Positions 1 through 6,611 of a stretch of DNA of 10,021 nt are shown here, one piece after another. The position numbers were made by a program, and so were the translations under genes. Below the pieces are notes generated by a model that saw only the letters and a program-made list of their open reading frames with translations, had not been told where the DNA came from and did no database searches. Each line of letters begins with the position of its first letter. The stretch's first letter is position 1. The DNA comes from PGYR01 sp041595255 (GTDB lineage Bacteria > Bacteroidota > Ignavibacteria > Kapaibacteriales > UBA2268), in NCBI GenBank assembly GCA_041595255.1, contig JBFHKR010000094.1:1-10021 (forward strand). The letters run 5' to 3'.

Positions 1-418
1 AAATCAAAATCTAAATTCATGAGAATGGTATAATATACCACCAGAGAATATTTTTACCACATTAATAAGATATTCTGTAATAGGAAATTACTTTATAGGG
101 GCAAGTGGAAATGATTTTTGTAAGTTTTTATATGATAGACAGACTAGTATCGAAATAAATTATCAGGAAGAAATAATCATATCTCCAAACCCAACTACAA
201 ACACAATTAACATTAATCTGAACTCAAATGGATTTGAATATATCAGATTGAGTATAGTTGATTTACTTGGTAATGAAGTAGGATTTATAGAAGAAGGTCT
301 TATGAATACATCTAGTTATCAGAAAGAGTACGATGTTTCTGACCTGCCTCCAAGTACGTATTTCATTCGTTTAGAGATTGGCAAAGAAGTAGTCACCAAA
401 CAATTTATCAAGGAGTAA
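1..418 (+). pseudogene. C-terminal remnant of a T9SS-secreted protein, frame broken near its visible 5' end
   Basis: The open frame from base 23 to the TAA at 416-418 encodes about 131 residues. The last 78 form a T9SS type A sorting domain: SPNP near the start, then DLLGNEV, YDVSDL, TYFIRL and the terminal KQFIKE. Known domains of this family send the protein through the outer membrane and are removed or anchored there. The upstream part (EWYNIPPENIF, then IGNYFIGASGND) looks like the last blade of a beta-propeller, which is inference. A TGA at 20-22 closes this frame, and no ATG, GTG or TTG occurs in frame before base 248. Frame 1 is open only to the TAA at 31-33. The gene body must therefore enter from another frame, which implies a frameshift, a decayed gene or an assembly error between about bases 19 and 33. 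The tail aligns without gaps to the sorting domain of the right-edge gene, with about 30 of 78 residues identical. Confidence 0.6.
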
Positions 419-431
419 TGTGCCTGACAAG

Positions 432-463
432 CCAAAGGCATGAACTAAAGTCACTATGCTTGG
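432..463. repeat. Decayed dyad at the edge of the repeat (left)
   Basis: CCAA (432-435) and GCAT (438-441) pair with ATGCTTGG (456-463), leaving a two-base bulge. The centre reads gaactaaagtcact. The 10-mer actaaagtca at 444-453 recurs exactly 40 bases on at 484-493, in the centre of the next dyad. This suggests a degenerate third member of the same dyad family, originally close to gcatgaact-aa-agttcatgc. That reconstruction is inference. Confidence 0.4.
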
Positions 464-569
464 GAGAATGTCAATATCCGTTGACTAAAGTCAATGGCAA
501 TACTTTGGATTATTTAAGCAAGATGTTTGAAGTAAAATAGAATGTATTGCCGTCGGTTTTAACCGACGG
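447..569 (+). repeat. 123-bp dispersed repeat, left copy
   Basis: This copy aligns without gaps to the reverse complement of 9437-9559. I count 108 of 123 matches overall and 89 of 94 in the core (476-569). It holds two dyads whose centres are 72 bases apart. One is ccgttgact-aa-agtcaatgg at 478-497. The other is ccgtcggtt-tt-aaccgacgg at 550-569, a perfect 9-bp stem around two bases. Between them is an AT-rich spacer with aagcaagatgtttga. It begins 28 bases after the stop of the left T9SS tail. Homology ends exactly at the outer edge of the second dyad. No coding capacity or transposase is present, so it resembles a REP/MITE-like element. Confidence 0.85.
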
Positions 570-591
570 GCAGCAAGTAAATCTTCGAAAG

Positions 592-609
592 TCCTCCCTT
601 GAGGGAGGA
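592..609. repeat. Perfect 8-bp stem-loop, two-base loop
   Basis: tcctccct (592-599) pairs with agggagga (602-609) around TG. A G-T pair and two A-T pairs can extend it to 589-612. It lies between two convergent gene ends and could act as a bidirectional terminator or RNA 3' end, but no T-run follows on either strand. It is not part of the 123-bp repeat: the right copy has nothing similar beside it. Its shape (short perfect stem, two-base centre) matches the neighbouring dyads. Confidence 0.6.
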
Positions 610-704
610 TTTAGGTGGGTGTTGGTCTTGTACTAATATAAGTTGACAGTTTATAAAATTTTAATATTTCGACAGGCTTAATAAACGCATTTTATTTATC
701 CTAC

Positions 705-1121
705 TCACTCCCCAATTATCTTGACTAATACTCGCTTCTTGCGCATACCATCATATTCGCCGTAGAATATCTGTTCCCAAGGGCCAAAGTCCAGTTTGCC
801 ATTTGTAATTGCGCATACGACTTCTCTACCCATTATCTGACGTTTCAGATGTGCATCTGCATTATCTTCGTAGCCATTGTGCTTGTATTGGCTGTGTGGC
901 TTTTCTGGAGCTAATTTTTCTAACCATACTTCGAAGTCTTGATGCAATCCCGACTCATCGTCATTGATGAATACACTTGCAGATATGTGCATGGCATTCA
1001 CTAGCACCATTCCTTCTTTTATACCAGAGATGTCTATTTCATTTTGGACATCTCTGGTTATATTTATGTATTGTCTTCTTGTAGTTGTGTTGAACCACAA
1101 CTCTTTTCTATGACTTTTCAT
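705..1121 (-). CDS. yjbQ: YjbQ/UPF0047 family protein (secondary thiamine-phosphate synthase-like)
   Basis: This 138-residue protein covers the whole usual length of the YjbQ (UPF0047) family, a small cytosolic fold that trimerises. Family landmarks are in order: NAMHISASVFIND (about 43-54, with His45), QDFEVWLEKLAP (61-72), a YKH followed by NADAHLKRQIMG (His81 and His91), NGKLDFGPWEQI (107-118) and GEYDGMRKKRVLVKI (121-135). The clustered His and acidic residues are the proposed active-site ligands. The E. coli member has weak thiamine-phosphate synthase activity, but the physiological role across the family is unsettled, so the symbol marks family membership and not proven function. The ATG (1119-1121) shares one base with the stop of the upstream protease gene (TAATG), so translation is probably coupled. 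It is the last gene of a three-gene unit. Pairing a cytosolic enzyme with two exported proteins is unexpected. Confidence 0.9.
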   Translation of the reverse strand: MKSHRKELWFNTTTRRQYINITRDVQNEIDISGIKEGMVLVNAMHISASVFINDDESGLHQDFEVWLEKLAPEKPHSQYKHNGYEDNADAHLKRQIMGREVVCAITNGKLDFGPWEQIFYGEYDGMRKKRVLVKIIGE

Positions 1122-4100
1122 TATTCGATTATTATCTTTTTGTAGAAAGTACCGGTGTTAGTTATGAATTGGAGTAAGTAAACTCCAGTACCTAAATCAG
1201 TTGTACTGTATGTGTTCAGCGCAGTTGGGTTATAAGTATCAAAGCCTTTAACTAGCTTACCAGTAATATCAAGCATATTGACCTTTGTTATATTACTGCT
1301 ACTTGTCGATTTTATATTAATCTCGTTTCTAGCTGGTTGCGGATATACGCTTAATCCCTTGTCGAATAAATCGAATGCAACACTTGATATTGGCTTTTCG
1401 AAACCCTTACCACTCAATTCTATTACTATATCACCATCGGCGTTGTTACTAGAGAAAACAAGTTGTGCTTTATATTCTCTAGCTTCTGTCGGGTTGAATT
1501 TAGTTATAACTTTATCTTTTGAACCTTTGGCTATTTCTTTGGGTAGATTACCAAAAAAGCTAAATGCACTTTTGTCTGGCCCTTCGAATGAAATAGAGTT
1601 TATATAAATTGTTAAATCACCATTGTTCTCAAATTCGAATGTTTTGTTGCTAATCTTACTTATTTCTGTGCTATCAAATACAAATGAAGAACCAGAAAGG
1701 GATGTTACAGATGCTTTGGCGCCTTCTGGAATTATATTGAAATCTAGAGTAGTTACACTAGTTGCACTAGCGCCATATAATCTGAATTTTTCTATTTCAT
1801 TTGAAAGGTCTGCTTTTTCGTATTCTACTGCCTGCTTTGTAAGTATAGGAGTCCAAGTTGCTCCAAGATTAGTCGTAGAGTATATTTCTCCTTTCTTACA
1901 AATAAGATAAATTGCATTGGAAGCTTTATTATAGAACAACTCAACTGGCTCAACACCTAAATCTACATTTAAGTTTGAAACTCCGGCTTTCCAATTCAAT
2001 CCACCATCACTACTTCTAGCTAACAAAACGTCGTCACCCGTTTTTAGCCTGTTAGTATATATAGCTATACCACCTGTGTTACTGTGGAATGCAATGCCTA
2101 ATATATTAGCTCCAGTTTCTACTAGAGATGCCGTCCAAGTTTTCCCAAAATCTCTACCTCTTATGATCCGTCCAGCATTAGTCCCGAAATATGCTCTATC
2201 TCCGAATATACTTAATGTACCTACAAGCCCTGCTTCGTCAGCTTGAGAGGCAATAGATGCGGTGTTTGCCCAATTTTTACCACCATTTGTAGTTAGTATA
2301 ACTCCAAATTGGTTGTTTACAGGGTCTCCAACAGCTATACCATTATTCTCATTGAAAAATCCGATACCATTGAAGTAACTAGTCGTACTAGTGAAATCTG
2401 TTTTAACCCAATTAATACCACTATTAGTAGTTGCTAATAAGTTACCATTACCAGTAGTAGCCCAAGCATTCGAATTATCTATAGCATAAACTCCTGTAAG
2501 AGGTTCTTCTCCACCATCAAATAGTCTGCTTGCAGTAGTATTATAGACTATACCTCTTTTACTTAGTCGGTTTTGCCCTACTGCCCATACTGTGTTTCTG
2601 TTTGGAGAATGCACATCGTAGAATGTAGCATATTCTTCTTCCAATATTTCGTCAATTATAGAGAAACTATTGTTGGTTTGTAATACAATTGGGATTTTGA
2701 GCAATTGATAGTCAGTGTAACTTTCAGCAGTATATTTTATAAGTACTCTAGCGAAACCATCATACCAAGGATTTAAGTCGTTCAGCTTTATTCTAAGTTC
2801 CAATTCACTTGTGTCTAATGTAGTTAAACCATTCACTATTATCTCTGAAGTCAAAACATCGAAGAATTTGTCCATAGCTAAAAACTCTAGTTTAACTCCA
2901 GCCACAGGAGCCAAATAGTTAATTAACTTTAATTCAATAGTTTTTGCACTATAATTATTGATAATACTATTTTGATTGAAATCATTCTCAGATATTGCCA
3001 TACCCTTTGTCTTGTTTTCAGCAAAATTATTTGCATTTGCTTGCAATGCCTTCAATGTATTAATCTTACCAAAGTAAAGCGGAATATCGCTAGTCGCTAC
3101 ATTAGCAACAGGGTCAGTTGTGCTTCTCAGCTGAGCAGCAATTTGATGTGGAGTCCAATTTGGGTGTAGTGCTTTTATCAAAGCAGCCAAACCTGCCGCT
3201 ACTGGTCCTGCCATAGATGTTCCTGACTTATTACCATATTTATTGCCAGGCAAAGTTGCATATATACTTGTACCAGGAGCATAAATATCTGTTCTAATAC
3301 CATAATTTGTAAATGAAGATCTACGACTATTAGACTGTATAGATCCAACGCTCAGTACATTATTATAACCTGTTGGGAAAAATGATACTTCGTCAATATT
3401 TTCCGAATCATTACCCGCAGACGCTACTACTAATACTCCCATATGTACTATTGAATTGATTATCTCTTGTTCTGCAGGGTTGAAACCAGGTCCGCCCCAA
3501 CTACAATTAATAATATGAGCGCCATTTTCTGCAGCATAGACCAATCCTTCGTAGCCTCGGAATATTCCTCTAGTTCCGCCATTATTCCAGTTGTCAGAGC
3601 CACATTTGATAGGCATTAATTTGGTGTTAAACCCGATAGATGCTACTCCAACTGCATTGTTAGTTGCCGCTGAGGCACAACCAGCTACGTGTGTACCATG
3701 GTCGTTTGAGGTAAATGAAGGCTTAGGGTCATTGTCAGGTCTCCATTGTCTATTTATTGCTTGCTGAAAAGTTAGATTACCAACAAAGTCCCAACCGTTT
3801 ACATCATCGATATATCCGTTTTTATCGTCGTCTATACCGTTGTTTGGTATTTCATTTGGGTTTATATATATATTAGAAAGCAAATCTGGATGTTGCCAAT
3901 CAGTGCCCGAATCTACTATGGCAATTACTATTTCTTCGCTACCTTTGGTTATATCCCACGCTTTTTTAGCATTATCATCTATATGCCATTGCTTAGATAT
4001 ATCGGGATCATTTGGAGTAAAATCAGTAGTATATCTGTTGAATACAGGTACCGCGTATTCTACTTCGGGGTTTTTCATTAACTCCTGAGCTATATCATAA

Positions 4101-4456
4101 GAGTCAACTCCTACTGCATACTCTACTATGAATAACCTTTCTACAGGCGTACCTTTTACTTTATTGCTATTACTATTAGCTATACTGCTAAGTTTACTTA
4201 TTGATATATTTTCAAACCCTTTGTTCAATACATCAGATAAAAATCTATTACCATCTATTTCTATCTTAGATTTAGTTTTCACATAAATAGAATTTATCTG
4301 ATATTGGCCCATTTCCAATTTAGGGACAGGTACAGTTATGGTATTTTTGTTGGTGGATTCTATATTAACGTGATAAGCTATAGGAGCTATGCTGTACGCA
4401 AGGTTCGTACTAATTAGTATAATAACTAGTACTAAAAGGGTATTAATTTTTTTCAT
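1121..4456 (-). CDS. T9SS-secreted subtilisin-like (S8) serine protease with Asp-box propeller region
   Basis: The chosen ATG (4454-4456) gives 1111 residues. A TTG twelve bases upstream would add four, but only the ATG gives a classical signal peptide (MKKINTLLVLVIILISTNLAYS). In the longer numbering, a propeptide-like region (about 108-147) precedes an S8 catalytic domain (about 158-475). Its Asp186 lies in IVDSGTD, His257 in NDHGTH, the oxyanion Asn353 in ASAGND and Ser418 in GTSMAGP. The full catalytic set is present, so it is probably active. A GIDDDKNGYIDD loop (211-222) looks calcium-binding. After a beta-rich linker, five Asp-box-like motifs (TTNSGINW 680, TTNGGKNW 726, GRDFGKTW 771, SSDGGLNW 819, TTNLGATW 865) indicate a BNR/YCF48-like propeller. 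A segment at about 915-1024 resembles an ASH-type immunoglobulin-like domain. Residues from about 1035 to 1115 are a T9SS type A sorting domain (VYPQPARNEINI, DLGTGVYLLQF, KKIIIE). Expected location: cell surface or outside the cell. The upstream lipoprotein gene ends 19 bases before this start. Substrate unknown. Confidence 0.9.
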   Translation of the reverse strand: MKKINTLLVLVIILISTNLAYSIAPIAYHVNIESTNKNTITVPVPKLEMGQYQINSIYVKTKSKIEIDGNRFLSDVLNKGFENISISKLSSIANSNSNKVKGTPVERLFIVEYAVGVDSYDIAQELMKNPEVEYAVPVFNRYTTDFTPNDPDISKQWHIDDNAKKAWDITKGSEEIVIAIVDSGTDWQHPDLLSNIYINPNEIPNNGIDDDKNGYIDDVNGWDFVGNLTFQQAINRQWRPDNDPKPSFTSNDHGTHVAGCASAATNNAVGVASIGFNTKLMPIKCGSDNWNNGGTRGIFRGYEGLVYAAENGAHIINCSWGGPGFNPAEQEIINSIVHMGVLVVASAGNDSENIDEVSFFPTGYNNVLSVGSIQSNSRRSSFTNYGIRTDIYAPGTSIYATLPGNKYGNKSGTSMAGPVAAGLAALIKALHPNWTPHQIAAQLRSTTDPVANVATSDIPLYFGKINTLKALQANANNFAENKTKGMAISENDFNQNSIINNYSAKTIELKLINYLAPVAGVKLEFLAMDKFFDVLTSEIIVNGLTTLDTSELELRIKLNDLNPWYDGFARVLIKYTAESYTDYQLLKIPIVLQTNNSFSIIDEILEEEYATFYDVHSPNRNTVWAVGQNRLSKRGIVYNTTASRLFDGGEEPLTGVYAIDNSNAWATTGNGNLLATTNSGINWVKTDFTSTTSYFNGIGFFNENNGIAVGDPVNNQFGVILTTNGGKNWANTASIASQADEAGLVGTLSIFGDRAYFGTNAGRIIRGRDFGKTWTASLVETGANILGIAFHSNTGGIAIYTNRLKTGDDVLLARSSDGGLNWKAGVSNLNVDLGVEPVELFYNKASNAIYLICKKGEIYSTTNLGATWTPILTKQAVEYEKADLSNEIEKFRLYGASATSVTTLDFNIIPEGAKASVTSLSGSSFVFDSTEISKISNKTFEFENNGDLTIYINSISFEGPDKSAFSFFGNLPKEIAKGSKDKVITKFNPTEAREYKAQLVFSSNNADGDIVIELSGKGFEKPISSVAFDLFDKGLSVYPQPARNEINIKSTSSSNITKVNMLDITGKLVKGFDTYNPTALNTYSTTDLGTGVYLLQFITNTGTFYKKIIIE

Positions 4457-4475
4457 ATCAAATGCCAATATTAAT

Positions 4476-6491
4476 TTAAAATTCTTGTATAATCACAACG
4501 GAATAACCATTGTTTGTATTGTCGCTATCATCATTATTACCTAATGATGAATTCCCCGTAAATATAACTGTATAGGCCTTATTGAAATTCAATTTCAAAT
4601 CATCTACTCGATGATACAAATTCGCATAATCTTCGGGATAATAGACAAATAAAGAAATTTTTGCTTCTGAATTAACATCTTGCAAAAACGAAAGCTCATC
4701 GTAAGCGATATTATTAGCTAATATAGGGCATGCCGGACAATCTACTAAGTTAAATCTAGAAACTGTTATTCGATTAATCTCTGTGCAAGCATTCAAAAAT
4801 CGTATCTTATATAAATTATCGAATTTGACTATTGGGTCATATTGATATGTTAATATTCTCTCATCGCCCGTCGTACCAGATGCTACAACTAGTAATCTTT
4901 TACCTGATTCTATATTTATGCTTTTTTTCTTTCCATTGACTGAGATTTCTGCAGCACCTATGGGTAATACAGTTGCCAAATTGAGACCATAGTATAACTC
5001 ATTAGCAGCTTCGCTTATCAGAGGTTCTATTCCTATTCGTACAGATTCAGGACCTGCTACGCCATTCACTACTTGTACGAAAACCCCTGCTTCTGCTTCA
5101 ACTACTTGTTTGTTTTCGTCCTTGTCTTCTATTATTGTAAACCCAGGAGAGCCATCATCTTTTTTGAAAAGAACCATAGTGTAGCTCTTATCTTTTTCTA
5201 GATTATAGTTAACTCCAGTAATATATTTTGCTGGTTGAGTGGCTGCAAAGACTGTAATAGGGGATAACCCCGATTCGAAGATACCAACACTAGAAGTGCT
5301 TCCAAATTTTACATTTCGAGCTATAGTTTCACCATATCTTAGATCTTCATCGCTTTCTACTTTTCTAGCTCCAAAAGCTACTGTAATACCCTCATAATCA
5401 GGGTTGCCGTTTACTACTCTGATAATAGATTTTCCATCTGCCTCTCCGAATACTTTGAAAGGGGCCGCGAGTATTTGTCTGATTTTATCACCTTCGTCAA
5501 ATAGATAAAGCGAATAATCACGCAATACTTCAAGTGAGCTAAACATACTAGATAGAGTATCGTTACCATTAACAGCTGTAATTGATGATATAGATGTACC
5601 ACTACATGCAGTATATTCGGTGTATTTGCTTATGTGATTTTTAGTCGGATTGGAGACTATCAATTCGGAGTTCAAATTTACATCAAATGTTTTTGATGAA
5701 AAATTTACTGTTCTTATATTTGTTGTTTTGGCCGCAACTTCTTGAGCAGGACCAAATGCACTTGCAGCAGGGCTTAGCTCATCGAGAGCATACACTTTAG
5801 GGTTGCCTGTTTGGTCTTTTACTACCACAAAAGAGTATTCGCCTCTTGGTACCATATCCAATCGAAACAATCCAAGTGATTCGCTAATACCATTACGATT
5901 ATATATTACACTAAATGTATTCTCTCCGGATAATACTGGCTCCGAGCTACTATATCCTCTGTATCTTACTCCTGGGGCTAGTGTACTACCACCCGCGCAA
6001 CCCAAAACTAGTGAGAAAGTAGAGTTAGAATCCGAATAAGTATTCACTAATCTTACATAAGCATCATTAGTCACAGCTGGTATAGTCAATGAACTATTCA
6101 TACCTATAAGAGTATCTACAGGCAAAGGGTGTAGGCTATCACCAGGTGCTGTGGGTAATGCGAAGAATGTATAAGTCAGTTTTCTGAAAAATTTAATCTG
6201 ATTCTCTGGGCCATACTCGTCTCTACCACCTTTTAAAACTGTTGCTTTTGTACTGTCGTCAGGCGGGTTAAAAGTCTCGGTCGCTTGTGCATAAGCCACC
6301 TCAGGTGTCTCATACTCAGTCATTCTAAGTGAACGAGATTGGTTGTCACCGGCTAGGTTTATAAATCGGATATTCACGGTCTCCGCCTGCGAAGGCGGAT
6401 TGACCAATGAATCGTTTTCTTCGGGACATCCGCTAAGTGCGAATATCATTGTTAAGATTAGTGCTGAACTGTAAATTCTGATTTTTTGCAT
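4476..6491 (-). CDS. Lipoprotein with six tandem DUF4397-like units
   Basis: The 671-residue product starts with a lipoprotein signal peptide (MQKIRIYSSALILTMIFALS) ending in a lipobox, with Cys22 in ALSGC. It should be lipidated and face the periplasm or cell surface. The rest is beta-rich and repeats a pattern typical of DUF4397: a strand such as VNIRFIN (39), YVRLVN (145), NIRTVN (258), IIRVVN (356), VFVQVVN (470) and YKIRFLN (561), followed in five of the six by a strand such as YTFFALPT (107), YSFVVVKD (220), YSLYLFDE (326), YTMVLFKK (437) or YTVIFTGN (640). Units are about 90-115 residues. The function of DUF4397 is not established; the fold suggests binding or a structural role outside the cell. 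No enzymatic motif is visible. It is the first gene of the unit with the protease and yjbQ. I see no convincing promoter in the 120 bases before it. A GC-rich palindrome lies in frame within its linker (residues 30-38). Confidence 0.8.
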   Translation of the reverse strand: MQKIRIYSSALILTMIFALSGCPEENDSLVNPPSQAETVNIRFINLAGDNQSRSLRMTEYETPEVAYAQATETFNPPDDSTKATVLKGGRDEYGPENQIKFFRKLTYTFFALPTAPGDSLHPLPVDTLIGMNSSLTIPAVTNDAYVRLVNTYSDSNSTFSLVLGCAGGSTLAPGVRYRGYSSSEPVLSGENTFSVIYNRNGISESLGLFRLDMVPRGEYSFVVVKDQTGNPKVYALDELSPAASAFGPAQEVAAKTTNIRTVNFSSKTFDVNLNSELIVSNPTKNHISKYTEYTACSGTSISSITAVNGNDTLSSMFSSLEVLRDYSLYLFDEGDKIRQILAAPFKVFGEADGKSIIRVVNGNPDYEGITVAFGARKVESDEDLRYGETIARNVKFGSTSSVGIFESGLSPITVFAATQPAKYITGVNYNLEKDKSYTMVLFKKDDGSPGFTIIEDKDENKQVVEAEAGVFVQVVNGVAGPESVRIGIEPLISEAANELYYGLNLATVLPIGAAEISVNGKKKSINIESGKRLLVVASGTTGDERILTYQYDPIVKFDNLYKIRFLNACTEINRITVSRFNLVDCPACPILANNIAYDELSFLQDVNSEAKISLFVYYPEDYANLYHRVDDLKLNFNKAYTVIFTGNSSLGNNDDSDNTNNGYSVVIIQEF
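6378..6405. repeat. GC-rich palindrome in frame within the lipoprotein linker
   Basis: tccgcct (6382-6388) pairs with aggcgga (6393-6399) around gcga. GGTC (6378-6381) and GACC (6402-6405) extend the pairing, with TT bulged out. It encodes residues V30 to T38 of the lipoprotein (VNPPSQAET), the flexible segment soon after lipidated Cys22. The block is far richer in G and C than the surrounding gene. This fits a small repeat inserted in frame where the protein tolerates it. Its presence elsewhere in the genome cannot be seen here. Confidence 0.6.
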
Positions 6492-6611
6492 TTCTATCGT
6501 ATTTGAATAATATTATCTACTAATTTAATAAATAAGGAAATAGTAGCTATTCAAAAAACAGATAAAACTGAATTAAGTTACGTAAAATCTAATAATTCAA
6601 ATACTAGTTCA

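Larger units (their letters stand above)
419..704. other. Non-coding convergent spacer rich in short palindromes
   Basis: This spacer separates the T9SS tail (+) from yjbQ (-), so both genes end into it. I see no gene. It holds a decayed dyad at 432-463, the 123-bp repeat copy at 447-569 with its two dyads, a further stem-loop at 592-609 followed by ttaggtgggtg, and the sequence ttcgacaggctta at 668-680. The dyads could help end transcription from either side, but none is followed by a clear T-run, so I do not call an intrinsic terminator. Confidence 0.7.

Noticed and set aside
668..680. ttcgacaggctta, resembling the start of a repeat common in Bacteroidota genomes
   Set aside because: Only a partial, unpaired match recalled from general experience. 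Without a genome search it cannot be called a repeat copy.
1278..1607. Plus-strand open frame opposite the protease gene (and similar ones at 1623-1910, 3840-4088, 5803-6039, 8185-8409, 8884-9102)
   Set aside because: They lie antisense inside well-supported genes, have no recognisable motifs and show compositions expected of shadow frames.
6514..6549. Imperfect dyad tatctacta / tagtagcta in the yidC-lipoprotein gap
   Set aside because: A stem of eight of nine weak pairs with an 18-base loop and no T-run; not convincing as a terminator or operator.
6492..6611. Possible promoter for the lipoprotein operon
   Set aside because: No TAnnTTTG with a spaced TTTG/TTG was found. The nearest, TAGTATTTG near 6597-6605, has one extra base and overlaps the end of the gap next to yidC.
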